Assembly (NCBI RefSeq): GCF_024169515.1 | Contig: NZ_JAMKCQ010000001.1 | Span: 4,588,001-4,652,000, forward strand | Direction: 5' to 3' | Origin: Erwinia aphidicola | Lineage (GTDB): Bacteria; Pseudomonadota; Gammaproteobacteria; Enterobacterales; Enterobacteriaceae | DNA: 64,000 nucleotides | Part shown: positions 8,307-16,235 of the stretch, piece after piece | Layout: each line of letters opens with the position of its first letter | Numbering within the stretch: the stretch's first letter is position 1 | The notes under the pieces: model-generated | What the model was told of the DNA's origin: nothing | Database searches by the model: none | The model's input: the letters and a program-made list of their open reading frames with translations, nothing else | Made by a program: the position numbers and the translations under genes

Positions 8307-9776
8307 TTAGAAGTCGATCAGTACGCTTTTATATCGCTGGCAAGCTTCGAACGCCTGGCGGCCCAGATCCTTGCCGATGCCTGAGCCGTGGAAGCCGCCG
8401 GTCGGAATAATAAAGTCGCCGGAGCGGCCGTAACGGTTGATCCACACGGTGCCAGCGGCAATGCCGCGCATCGCCCGCAGGGCACGATCAATATTTTTGG
8501 TGTGTACCCCGGCGCACAGGCCGTAGGTGGGGTGGGAAGCCAGCGCAAGGCCTTCGGCTTCCTCATCGAAAATCTGTACGGTGAGCACCGGGCCGAAGAT
8601 CTCCTCCTGCACCGCCGGATTATCGTTGGTCACCCCCGCCAGCAGCGTCGGCTGCCAGAAATAGCCCTCTCCGGTATCGGCAAAGCGCTGCCCGCCCACC
8701 AGCACTTCCGCACCCTGCTGGCGTGCACTGCTGACCAACGATTCGACCTTCGCCGCCTGGCGCTGGTCAATCATCGGCGCATAGCGGCTGCTTTCGTCCC
8801 AGGTCACCCCGGCGCGGAAGTCCTGGCACAGCGCAATCAGCTGGCTAATCAGCGCGTCGTGCACGCCGCGCTGCACAATCAGGCGGGTGCCGGCCACGCA
8901 GGCCTGGCCGCCGTTGGCGGTGAAGCCGCGCAGGATGCGCCCGGCCACTTCGCCAATGTCGCCGCAGTCGTCAAACACCAGCTGCGGGCTTTTGCCGCCC
9001 AGCTCCAGCGTGACCGGCTTCATCCCGTTAAACGCCGCGTCGCTCATAATGCGTGCACCGGTGGCGGTTGAACCGGTAAAGGAGACTTTGCGCACCAGCG
9101 GATGCGCCACCAGCGCGCTGCCGGTAACCGACCCGCCGCCCTGGATAATATTCAGCACCCCGGCAGGCAGGCCCGCCTGCACCGCCAGCTCCGCCATGCG
9201 CACGGTGGAGAACGGCGTCAGCTCGGAAGGTTTCAGCACCACGGCATTTCCTGCTGCCAGCGCCGGACCGCATTTCCATGAGGCCATCGACAGCGGGAAG
9301 TTCCATGGCGTAATCGCCCCAATCACCCCGTAAGGCTCCGGCACCAGCATGCCAAGACTGGCATCGCGCGTCGGCAGCACGTCACCGCTGTATTTGTCGG
9401 CACACTCGGCGTAGAAGCGAATCGCTTCGGCAGTAAAGGGGATCTCGTGATTAACCACGTCATGGATCGGGCGGGTCGAGCCAAGCGACTCCAGCTGTGC
9501 CAGCAGCGGATCGGACTCAATCAGGTCCGCCCAGCGCGACAGTACTGCAGCGCGCTGGCGCGGCGGGCAGCTGGCCCAGCCGCTGGCGCGTGCGGCGCTA
9601 TCCGCCACGCTGACCGCTTCATCAACCAGCGCCGCATCCGCCTGGTACAGCTCCCCCGCCAGCAGGCCATCGGAAGGACGCTTGACCGCCAGCTGCTCAC
9701 CCTGCCCGCGAATATGCTGACCATTAATGAAATGTCCTGCGGGAAGTGCAATGTTATCCGGGTTAAAACTGAGCAT
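8307..9776 (-). CDS. NAD(P)-dependent aldehyde dehydrogenase
   Basis: First gene of the minus-strand block, 489 residues, the usual length of the family. Oxidises an aldehyde, presumably the product of the FAD oxidases downstream, to the acid. Seen: PWNFP near residue 158, the nucleotide-binding lysine in VVLKPSELTP, the general-base Glu in LELGGKSP near residue 257, and the nucleophilic Cys in GGQACVAGTR near residue 291. The C-terminal segment GGFHGSGIGKDLG is typical of betaine- and gamma-aminobutyraldehyde-type enzymes. AAGGA precedes the ATG. The upstream region carries a sigma-54 promoter and NtrC-like sites, so expression on nitrogen limitation is predicted. Confidence 0.93.
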   Translation of the reverse strand: MLSFNPDNIALPAGHFINGQHIRGQGEQLAVKRPSDGLLAGELYQADAALVDEAVSVADSAARASGWASCPPRQRAAVLSRWADLIESDPLLAQLESLGSTRPIHDVVNHEIPFTAEAIRFYAECADKYSGDVLPTRDASLGMLVPEPYGVIGAITPWNFPLSMASWKCGPALAAGNAVVLKPSELTPFSTVRMAELAVQAGLPAGVLNIIQGGGSVTGSALVAHPLVRKVSFTGSTATGARIMSDAAFNGMKPVTLELGGKSPQLVFDDCGDIGEVAGRILRGFTANGGQACVAGTRLIVQRGVHDALISQLIALCQDFRAGVTWDESSRYAPMIDQRQAAKVESLVSSARQQGAEVLVGGQRFADTGEGYFWQPTLLAGVTNDNPAVQEEIFGPVLTVQIFDEEAEGLALASHPTYGLCAGVHTKNIDRALRAMRGIAAGTVWINRYGRSGDFIIPTGGFHGSGIGKDLGRQAFEACQRYKSVLIDF

Positions 9777-9847
9777 GGTGTGTTCCTTATTTAGCCTGCT
9801 AACTAATGCTTTCTGGTACTAAGTAATATTGCATTTGTATTAAGCAA

Positions 9848-9863
9848 TGCAGAAAGTATGCCA
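9848..9863 (-). promoter_or_regulatory. candidate sigma-54 (RpoN) promoter of the catabolic operon
   Basis: On the minus strand the sequence reads TGGCATACTTTCTGCA. This keeps the invariant GG and GC with the correct spacing of the -24/-12 consensus (TGGCAC-N5-TTGCA) and differs at two less critical bases. Transcription would start near 9837, about 60 bp before the ATG at 9776. The same architecture, with NtrC-like sites about 155 bp upstream, occurs at nac in this window. Confidence 0.72.
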
Positions 9864-9983
9864 GCCCTGGGAAAAAATAATAATGCGTAAAAGCGGGGTG
9901 AAAAAAATTTTGTGCCGTAATGACGGTGGTTTTTTTCCAGTTAAGCCGACTATTTAAATAGATGATTTTCATCACAAAACGAA

Positions 9984-10031
9984 TGCACCAGCGCGGTGAA
10001 TCCGGTACTAAACTTGCACCAATTCAGCGCG
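9984..10031 (-). promoter_or_regulatory. tandem NtrC-like enhancer sites
   Basis: Site 1, 9984-10000, reads TGCACCAGCGCGGTGAA and differs from TGCACC-N5-GGTGCA at one base. Site 2, 10015-10031, has a perfect TGCACC half and a weak second half. The centres are 31 bp apart, about three helical turns, and lie about 155 and 186 bp upstream of the predicted start. This is the usual enhancer distance for NtrC. The DNA between sites and promoter (9880-9980) is rich in A and T. Confidence 0.68.
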
Positions 10032-10072
10032 GACGTTTTGTCAGGCTTTCATTAAGCCACGGGTTTATTTAT

Positions 10073-10111
10073 AAAAAAGGCCCGCACCTTTTCGGGGTGC
10101 AGGCCTTTTTT
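10073..10111 (-). terminator. intrinsic terminator after gabD
   Basis: A stem of GGCCcGCACC paired with GGTGCaGGCC has runs of six A on the left and six T on the right, so it can act on both strands. On the minus strand it follows gabD (stop at 10135) and insulates it from the sigma-54 promoter region. Confidence 0.9.
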
Positions 10112-10134
10112 AACGCTTAAACTTTATTTAGCTT

Positions 10135-11592
10135 TTAAAGACTGCCGAAATGAAACGCTTTTGATTCGAGATATTCTTCAATGCCGTAGCGCGAGCCTTC
10201 GCGCCCGACGCCGGAGAGTTTAATTCCACCAAACGGCGCCACTTCTAAAGAAACAGAGCCGGTATTAAAACCGACCATACCAAATTCCAGCGACTCTCCT
10301 ACACGCCATGCGCGGCGAATATCTTCGGTGAAGAAATAAGCCCCAAGACCGTAAGGGGTATCATTCGCCATATTTATCGCTTCTTCTTCTGTGTCAAAAA
10401 TAAACAGCGGTGCGACCGGGCCAAAGGTCTCTTCATGGGCAATGCGCATGGCGCGGGTAACGCCGCCAAGTACCGTCGGCGCCACGAAGGTGCCGTTACC
10501 GTTGCTGATGCCGCCGGTTAACAGCTCGGCGCCGTGGCTGAGCGCATCTTCAATATGGCCATTCACTTTGCTTACCGCCGCCGCGTTGATCAGCGGGCCG
10601 ATGGTGCTGCCGTCGGCAAAACCATCGCCCACTTTCAGCTTCGCCACCTCTTCCAGCAGGCGGGCGGCAAAGCGCGGGTAGATAGTACGCTGAACCAGAA
10701 TGCGGTTGGCGCAGACGCAGGTTTGCCCGGCGTTGCGGAATTTACTCATCATCACCCCGCTGATAGCAATCTCGAGGTCGGCATCGTCAAAGACGATCAG
10801 CGGCGCGTTACCGCCCAGTTCGAGGCTCAGGCGCTTAATGCTGTCGGCGCTCTGCTGCATCAGCAGCTGGCCGATGCGCGTCGAGCCGGTGAAGGAGATT
10901 TTCCGCACCGTGCGGCTGCCGGTCAGGGTTTCGCCAATCTCTTTGGGTAAGCCGGTGACAATCTGCAATACCCCAGCCGGGATGCCTGCGCGCTGCGCCA
11001 GTGCGATCAGCGCCAGCGCCGACAGCGGGGTCAGCTCCGACGGCTTAACGATGATCGGGCAGCCTGCGGCCAGCGCCGGGGCAACCTTGCGGGTGATCAT
11101 CGCAATCGGGAAGTTCCACGGGGTAATAGCGGCGGCGACGCCAACCGGCTGCTTCAGCACCAGGATACGGCGGTCATCGCTCGGTGCCGGAATGGTGTCG
11201 CCATAAATGCGGCGAGCTTCTTCGGCAAACCACTTCACAAAACCCGCGCCGTACAGCACTTCGCCCCTGGCTTCCGCCAGCGGTTTGCCCTGCTCGGCGG
11301 TCATGATGGTGGCCAGGTCGTCAGCATTGTCGAGGATCAGCTGATGCCATTTCTCCAGCAGCAGCGCACGCTGCGCGTTCGGCGTCTTCGCCCAGCTTTT
11401 ACGTGCCGCATCGGCAAAGGCTATCGCCTGCTCGGTTTCCTGAGCGCCGAGCGCCGGAATAGTACAGAGCACTTCGCCGGTTGACGGGTTGGTGACCGGC
11501 AGCGTTTCGCCGTTGAGCGCGCCCTGCCATTCACCGTTAAAAAAAGCCTGCTGGCGCAGCAGAGTAGCGTCATGTAAACGTTGTGCGAGCAT
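10135..11592 (-). CDS. gabD: succinate-semialdehyde dehydrogenase family protein (GabD-like)
   Basis: Oxidises succinate semialdehyde to succinate with NAD(P), the last step of GABA degradation. 485 residues, very close to E. coli GabD throughout: AEQGKPLAEARGEV, TPWNFPIAMITRK, the catalytic Glu in LELGGNAPL (about residue 256), the nucleophilic and regulatory cysteines in NAGQTCVCANR (about 290), and the C-terminal GREGSRYGIEEYLE. TTAAGGAG precedes the ATG. No gabT or gabP is present here, so the gene stands apart from a normal gab operon. Its position between nac and the amine catabolic operon suggests it completes breakdown of an imported amine. A strong terminator follows. A paralogous aldehyde dehydrogenase with a related function is possible. 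Confidence 0.85.
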   Translation of the reverse strand: MLAQRLHDATLLRQQAFFNGEWQGALNGETLPVTNPSTGEVLCTIPALGAQETEQAIAFADAARKSWAKTPNAQRALLLEKWHQLILDNADDLATIMTAEQGKPLAEARGEVLYGAGFVKWFAEEARRIYGDTIPAPSDDRRILVLKQPVGVAAAITPWNFPIAMITRKVAPALAAGCPIIVKPSELTPLSALALIALAQRAGIPAGVLQIVTGLPKEIGETLTGSRTVRKISFTGSTRIGQLLMQQSADSIKRLSLELGGNAPLIVFDDADLEIAISGVMMSKFRNAGQTCVCANRILVQRTIYPRFAARLLEEVAKLKVGDGFADGSTIGPLINAAAVSKVNGHIEDALSHGAELLTGGISNGNGTFVAPTVLGGVTRAMRIAHEETFGPVAPLFIFDTEEEAINMANDTPYGLGAYFFTEDIRRAWRVGESLEFGMVGFNTGSVSLEVAPFGGIKLSGVGREGSRYGIEEYLESKAFHFGSL

Positions 11593-11735
11593 AGCGTCTC
11601 CTTAATAAGTTCATTTCACTTTAACGGAGGCGCGGCAATCAATGCTGCGTTATCACAGTGTGGGGAGCGCGCGGAAAGGGGTTTTCGCCGGGGAAACGAA
11701 ATTTTATGCCGTGGCCGGTGTCATCGCCATGACCT

Positions 11736-12415
11736 GTAGGGGTTGACCTTCTTTTTCGGTCAACCCGCTGTGTGAAAGGACTGTCTGTTAACACCGTATT
11801 TTTTGTAGGGGTTGACCTTCTTTTCCGGTCAACCCGCTGTGTGAAAGGACTGTCTGTGAACACCGTATTTTTGTAGGGGTTGACCTTCTTTTCCGGTCAA
11901 CCCGCTGTGTGAAAGGGCCGACCGAAAAAGAGGATCGGCCCCTACTGTCTGTGCACCGTATTTTTGTAGGGGTTGACCTTCTTTTCCGGTCAACCCGCTG
12001 TGTGAAAGGGCCGATCGAAAAAGAGGATCGGCCCCTACTGTCTGTGCACCGTATTTTTGTAGGGGTTGACCTTCTTTTCCGGTCAACCCGCTGTGTGAAA
12101 GGGCCGATCGAAAAAGAAGATCGGCCCCTACTGTCTGTGCACCGTATTTTTGTAGGGGTTGACCTTCTTTTTCGGTCAACCCGCTGTGTGAAAGGGCCAA
12201 TCGAAAAAGCGGATCGGCCCCTACTGTCTGTGCACCGTATTTTTGTAGGGGTTGACCTTCTTTTCCGGTCAACCCGCTGTGTGAAAGGGCCGATCGAAAA
12301 AGAAGATCGGCCCCTACTGTCTGTGCACCGTATTTTTGTAGGGGTTGACCCTCTTTTTCGGTCAACCCGCTGTGTGAAACGGCCAATCGAAAAAGCGTAT
12401 TGGCCCCTGCTGTTC
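11736..12415. repeat. eight-unit tandem array of hairpin repeats (six units of 93 bp)
   Basis: Units start with GTAGGGGTTGACC at 11736, 11805, 11873, 11966, 12059, 12152, 12245 and 12338. The first two spacings are 69 and 68 bp; the next five are exactly 93 bp. Every unit has hairpin A (GGTTGACC pairing with GGTCAACC over a CT-rich loop). From the third unit on there is also hairpin B (GGGCCGATC pairing with GATCGGCCC over an A-rich loop). The last unit has GGCCAAT with ATTGGCC, a compensatory change that keeps the stem. Because 93 is a multiple of three, both strands stay open over several units; these are not genes. The array fills the gap between gabD and cbl. Confidence 0.93.
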
Positions 12416-12427
12416 TGCGATTTGCCG

Positions 12428-13384
12428 TTAAATCTGGAAATCGATCACCGTTTCCTCTTCGTTCAGCGACAGTGCCTGGCGCTTGATCTCTTCCAGTGAC
12501 AGATTGGCGTTGCACAGCTCGAGGAACTGCCAGACAAAATTACGCTGCAGCTGGCCGCGCTTCAGGCCCAGCCACACGGTGTTTGACTCAAACAGATGGC
12601 GCGCTTCCAGCCGGGTGAGCTGCGAATGCTCATCCAGCTGGCAGGCCTGATCGGCCAGAATCCCCACGCCTAATCCCAGTTCAACATAGGTTTTCACCAC
12701 GTCGGAGTCCTGGGCGCTCAGCACAATATCCGGCTTCAGGCTGGCACTGTGGAAGGCGCGATCCACGCGGGAGCGCCCGGTGATCCCCTGGCGGTAGGTG
12801 ATCAGCGGATAACGGCTGAGCGCCGCCAGGGAAACCGGCTGCTGCTGCTCGAGCTCGTGCCCTTTCGGCACCAGCAGCGCGTGATGCCAGCTGAACCACG
12901 GGAAAGCCGCCAGCGCCGGGTTGTTGACCACCTGCTCACTGGCGATGCCGATATCCGCCTCCCCCGCCACCAGCATTGAGACGATCTCCTGCGGAGAACC
13001 CTGGTTGAGTTCGAGACGGACATTCGGATAGAGCGCGCGGAAGGCCTTGATCACTTTCGGCAGGCTATAACGTGCCTGGGTGTGGGTGGTGGCGATGGTG
13101 AGGACGCCGCTCGATTCGTTAGTAAAGACATCGGCGAGGCGACGCACTTTTCCAGCTTCATCCAGAATGCGTTCGGCAATGGTTAGCAGCGCTTTACCCG
13201 GTTCGGTCATGCCGAGCAGACGTTTGCCGCGCCGGATAAAAATCTCTACGCCCAGTTCATCTTCTAAATCACGTATATGGCGGCTGACTCCAGACTGGGA
13301 GGTGAACAGCGCATTAGCCACTTCGGTGAGATTAAACTCGCAGCGTGCCGCTTCCTTAATGATTTTAAGTTGCTGAAAATTCAC
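12428..13384 (-). CDS. cbl: LysR-family regulator of sulfur utilisation, Cbl
   Basis: CysB-like transcriptional activator for sulfonate and other sulfur-source genes under sulfate limitation; the family senses adenosine phosphosulfate. 318 residues (316 in E. coli). The N-terminal winged helix reads MNFQQLKIIKEAARCEFNLT and LFTSQSGVSRHIRDLEDELG. The effector domain has LTIATTHTQARYSLP, and the C-terminus LKRGQLQRNFVWQFLELCN and the final DFQI match E. coli Cbl closely. It lies downstream of nac on the same strand, as in the E. coli nac-cbl pair, so part of its transcription may come from the nac promoter. A 147-bp gap separates the two. The stop codon is 13 bp from the repeat array. Confidence 0.93.
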   Translation of the reverse strand: MNFQQLKIIKEAARCEFNLTEVANALFTSQSGVSRHIRDLEDELGVEIFIRRGKRLLGMTEPGKALLTIAERILDEAGKVRRLADVFTNESSGVLTIATTHTQARYSLPKVIKAFRALYPNVRLELNQGSPQEIVSMLVAGEADIGIASEQVVNNPALAAFPWFSWHHALLVPKGHELEQQQPVSLAALSRYPLITYRQGITGRSRVDRAFHSASLKPDIVLSAQDSDVVKTYVELGLGVGILADQACQLDEHSQLTRLEARHLFESNTVWLGLKRGQLQRNFVWQFLELCNANLSLEEIKRQALSLNEEETVIDFQI

Positions 13385-13531
13385 GTGCGTTCCTCTCTCG
13401 GTTATCTGCTGGTTTACATCATGTTAAGGATGCAAATTGATAGCAACAAATAATAAAAAGAGGTTTTATATGCTTTTTAGCGATAAGGCGGGCGGTGAGG
13501 CGCGCGACTGCGCGCCCGGCACAAAGGGGAG

Positions 13532-14449
13532 TTAACTGACCAGCATCAGCTCGCGATCTTCCACCACCGGCTTATTAAGCAGCGACAGCAGAATGTTTTT
13601 CACCGCCTGCGCCGACGGCGACAGGGGTTCACGGGCAGAGACGTTAAGAGAGAGCGGCAGGTTCAGCGTCGGGCTGGTAATCCGCGCCATCCAGGCATTG
13701 GTCGAGCTGACCAGCGCGCGCGCCGCGGACTCTGGCAATACCGTCGCCCCCATACCGCTGGAAACTGCCGAGGTCAGCGTGGCGATGGACTCTATCTCAC
13801 CGATAATACGCGCGCTGAGGCGGCGCAGGGAGAACGCTTCATCAACCCGTTTGCGCACGGCGCTGTAGTCACGCGGCAGGAACAGGTTCATCTCGGCAAC
13901 GTCGGCGAGATCGATGCTTTGCCCCGGACAGGCGCTGGCGCCCACCAGATATAATTCCTCTTTCATCAGCGCAATGCTGGTGATGCCGGCCGTCGGCGCA
14001 CGATCGTACAGCACCGCCATGTCAAGCTGCCCATTCATCACTTTTTCGTTTAGTGAAGCCCCGCTGTTTTCGTGTAAGTACACCAGCACGTCCGGGAACT
14101 GTTCACGCACGGTTTGCAGCAGCGGCATGGTCAGTGAGGAGGCGGCCGTACCCGGCGCGAGGCCAATCGAGACCTGCCCGCTTAGCGCCTGCCCGGCATT
14201 AATTACCGCAGTCTGTGCCTGCTCGCACTGGCGTAAAATCGTGCGAGCGTGGGAATAGAGGATTTTACCCGCTTCGGTAGGCGTCACGCCGCGCTTGGTG
14301 CGGATCAGCAGCTGCTGGTCCAGTTCATTTTCCAGCGTGGCCACCTGCTGGCTCAGCGCAGGCTGTGCAATATGCAGGACTTCTGCAGCCTGAGTCAGGC
14401 TGCCGATGTCGACGATTTTTACGAAATACTTCAGTCGTCTTAAGTTCAT
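13532..14449 (-). CDS. nac: nitrogen assimilation control protein Nac (LysR family)
   Basis: Couples sigma-70 promoters to nitrogen limitation: NtrC activates nac, and Nac then activates or represses genes for poor nitrogen sources. 305 residues, the family length. The N-terminus matches E. coli Nac almost residue for residue (LKYFVKIVDIGSLTQAAEVL, HIAQPALSQQVATLENELDQ). Later matches include LSGQVSIGLAPGTAAS and VDEAFSLRRLSARIIGEIES. No co-inducer is known for this regulator. Upstream lie a textbook sigma-54 promoter and tandem NtrC-like sites. Its neighbours gabD and the amine catabolic block are plausible members of the same nitrogen response. Confidence 0.96.
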   Translation of the reverse strand: MNLRRLKYFVKIVDIGSLTQAAEVLHIAQPALSQQVATLENELDQQLLIRTKRGVTPTEAGKILYSHARTILRQCEQAQTAVINAGQALSGQVSIGLAPGTAASSLTMPLLQTVREQFPDVLVYLHENSGASLNEKVMNGQLDMAVLYDRAPTAGITSIALMKEELYLVGASACPGQSIDLADVAEMNLFLPRDYSAVRKRVDEAFSLRRLSARIIGEIESIATLTSAVSSGMGATVLPESAARALVSSTNAWMARITSPTLNLPLSLNVSAREPLSPSAQAVKNILLSLLNKPVVEDRELMLVS

Positions 14450-14527
14450 AATGCCTCCGTCGCGTATCCCCGAATGCCAGCAGCGCTGGCGGTTTATAAT
14501 AAGTTTTCACTCTGACCCAATCAGGAT

Positions 14528-14543
14528 TGCAAGCGGCGTGCCA
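14528..14543 (-). promoter_or_regulatory. sigma-54 promoter of nac
   Basis: Minus strand TGGCACGCCGCTTGCA is a perfect match to TGGCAC-N5-TTGCA. The predicted start is near 14517, giving a leader of about 68 bases before the ATG at 14449. Control of nac by sigma-54 and NtrC is established in E. coli and Klebsiella. Confidence 0.92.
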
Positions 14544-14672
14544 GAATTTTCCTAACGGCTTCGCGCTCAGGTAAAGGGGGCGCTAACAGGCGGTAAAATA
14601 AGAGAATCTGATTACCGCTGGCGCAGAGATTAATGAGATTGATATCTGGCAGGTCAGAGCAGTTGACGGGAT

Positions 14673-14711
14673 TGCACGCCGATGGTGCAGAAAATGCGTT
14701 GAGGATGTGCA
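14673..14711 (-). promoter_or_regulatory. tandem NtrC-like enhancer sites upstream of nac
   Basis: Site 1 (14673-14689) is TGCACGCCGATGGTGCA, one base from TGCACC-N5-GGTGCA. Site 2 (14695-14711), TGCGTTGAGGATGTGCA, is weaker and keeps TGC and TGCA at its ends. The centres are 22 bp apart, two helical turns, and lie about 164 and 186 bp upstream of the predicted start. Confidence 0.82.
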
Positions 14712-14751
14712 GGTCTCTGGCGTATGTGTAGAGAGGTCGTATCCATCTTAA

Positions 14752-14778
14752 GGGTCGACCGGACCAAAAGGTCGACCC
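14752..14778. repeat. single copy of the GGGnnGACC hairpin repeat
   Basis: GGGTCGACC and GGTCGACCC flank a nine-base loop, the same architecture as hairpin A of the 11736-12415 array. It lies 40 bp upstream of the nac enhancer sites, in the nac-to-sugar-transporter gap. Confidence 0.8.
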
Positions 14779-14828
14779 CTGAGGTATCCCCATAAATCAC
14801 TTCCATCGCTAAACGTCCGCAAACCGGC

Positions 14829-15164
14829 CTGAGCCCGGCCTGAGCACGCCGGAACGGCAAAAGACGCTCCCTGCGGGCCTCGGCACGCGGCATCCCTGCC
14901 GCGTGACGTCCGGCTTACCTCAGGCCGGGCTCATCCCCCACTATCATCGTGCTCGCTGTGGGTTTAAACCGCGACGCTGGGGCTTTGGGTGCAAGGAGGG
15001 AGGGCTGATTGCAGCAGGCCCACGGCCAGGGATGGCCGTGAGCCAGGCTACAGGGACGTATTCATGCCGGTGCGGAAAGCAGCCCTCCCTCCTGAAACCG
15101 GGCACCTGTTATCCCGCAACACTATTCAAATCAATTTTTGTGGGGGACCTCAGCGGTCGCCCCC
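14829..15164. other. gene-free structured repeat region
   Basis: No credible gene lies between 14794 and 15185. Three symmetric elements are visible. (1) Arms of 16 bp at 14829-14844 and 14919-14934 match at 15 positions and enclose about 75 bp. (2) A perfect 14-bp inverted repeat, AGGAGGGAGGGCTG at 14994-15007 and its complement at 15080-15093, encloses a hairpin CACGGCCA-GGGA-TGGCCGTG (15021-15040). On the plus strand that loop has the GNRA form. (3) GGGGGACC at 15142 faces GGTCGCCCCC at 15155. The layout looks like an intergenic MITE-like or structured-RNA repeat; I cannot name it. Confidence 0.6.
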
Positions 15165-15185
15165 CCCCTGCAATTTTGTAGCGGG

Positions 15186-16217
15186 TTAGCGTTTTTTACG
15201 GTTGCGGTACATATCAATCGATACCGCGGCGACAATAATCATCCCTTTGATAATGTCCTGCACGTAGGCATCGACACCGACGAAGGTAAAGCCGCTCTTG
15301 ATCAGGCCTAGGATCACCGCACCGATCAGCGTGCCGGTAATGCGCCCGACGCCACCCATCAGACTTGAGCCACCAATAACCGCCGCAGCGATGGCATCCA
15401 GCTCGTAGCCCAGGCCCATACTTGACTGCCCGCTGCTGACGCGCGCCGCCAGCACGACCCCGGCCAGGCCGGACAGCCCACCGGCAATGGTGTAGACAAT
15501 AATCAGATACTTATTGACGTTAATACCGGAAACTTTGGCGGAAACCATATTGCCGCCGATGGCGTAGACATATTTACCGTAGCGGGTGTGTTTCAGGGCG
15601 ATATGGAAGATAACCGCGACAACCAGGAAGATAATCACCGGCATTGCACCCTGACCGATGGAGGTAAAGCCGTCGGACAGGAAGCTGATAGGGTTACCCT
15701 GGGTGTAATACTGTGCCAGACCGCGAGCGGAAACCATCATCCCCAGCGTGGCGATAAACGGCGGGATGCCGGTTTTGGTGATCAGCACGCCGTTAACGAT
15801 ACCGCACAGAATGCCCACCCCGATCCCCGCCCCTATCGGCAGTACCGCCGGCATATCCACCAGTGACGGGAACATGGGCGAGAGGCTTTCCGAGGTTTGT
15901 GCCAGGCTGGCCGCAACCACCGCCGTCAGCGCAATGACCGAGCCGGAGGATAAATCGATACCGGTAGTAATAATGACCTGCGTTACCCCCACCGCGATAA
16001 TCCCGATAATGGCTACCTGCAGCACAATCAGCACCAGGCGGTTCGGGTTCATCAGAAATGACTGATCGCGTACATACCAGCCGAAGGCTTCAAAAATCAG
16101 CGCGATACCCACCATCACCACAAAAATACCGGTATCTTTGGGCAGCTTGCTTTTAACATTATCAAAAAACGATGGCGCTTCAGCCGACTGTTGCGTTGTC
16201 ATTTTCATCTCACTCAT
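15186..16217 (-). CDS. sugar ABC transporter permease, RbsC/inositol type
   Basis: Inner-membrane channel of a CUT2-class importer (BPD_transp_2 family), 343 residues. About nine hydrophobic segments follow a hydrophilic N-terminal tail of roughly 30 residues. Family landmarks are GVTQVIITTGIDLSSGSVIA, IPPFIATLGMMVSARGLA, KYVYAIGGNMVSAKVSGINV and AIAAAVIGGSSLMGGVGRI. It is the last gene of a three-gene operon, 18 bp after the ATPase gene. The similarity is to ribose and myo-inositol systems; the substrate is set by the binding protein and remains open. Confidence 0.93.
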   Translation of the reverse strand: MSEMKMTTQQSAEAPSFFDNVKSKLPKDTGIFVVMVGIALIFEAFGWYVRDQSFLMNPNRLVLIVLQVAIIGIIAVGVTQVIITTGIDLSSGSVIALTAVVAASLAQTSESLSPMFPSLVDMPAVLPIGAGIGVGILCGIVNGVLITKTGIPPFIATLGMMVSARGLAQYYTQGNPISFLSDGFTSIGQGAMPVIIFLVVAVIFHIALKHTRYGKYVYAIGGNMVSAKVSGINVNKYLIIVYTIAGGLSGLAGVVLAARVSSGQSSMGLGYELDAIAAAVIGGSSLMGGVGRITGTLIGAVILGLIKSGFTFVGVDAYVQDIIKGMIIVAAVSIDMYRNRKKR

Positions 16218-16235
16218 GTTGTTTACCTCACGCCC

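Noticed and set aside
11736..12415. CRISPR array
   Set aside because: Periodicity is regular, but the whole unit is repeated with no variable spacers, and no cas genes are nearby.
11639..12515. Long open frames on both strands through the repeat array (up to 228 codons)
   Set aside because: They arise because the 93-bp unit is a multiple of three and contains no stop in some frames; the predicted proteins are pure repeats of the hairpin sequence with no ribosome site.
13499..13516. Terminator between nac and cbl (GGCGCGC-GACT-GCGCGCC)
   Set aside because: The stem is good but no T run follows on the minus strand; at most a pause or attenuator, so not listed as a terminator.
14521..14793. 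Minus-strand frame of 90 codons upstream of nac
   Set aside because: It covers the sigma-54 promoter and NtrC sites, has no ribosome site and no recognisable protein features.
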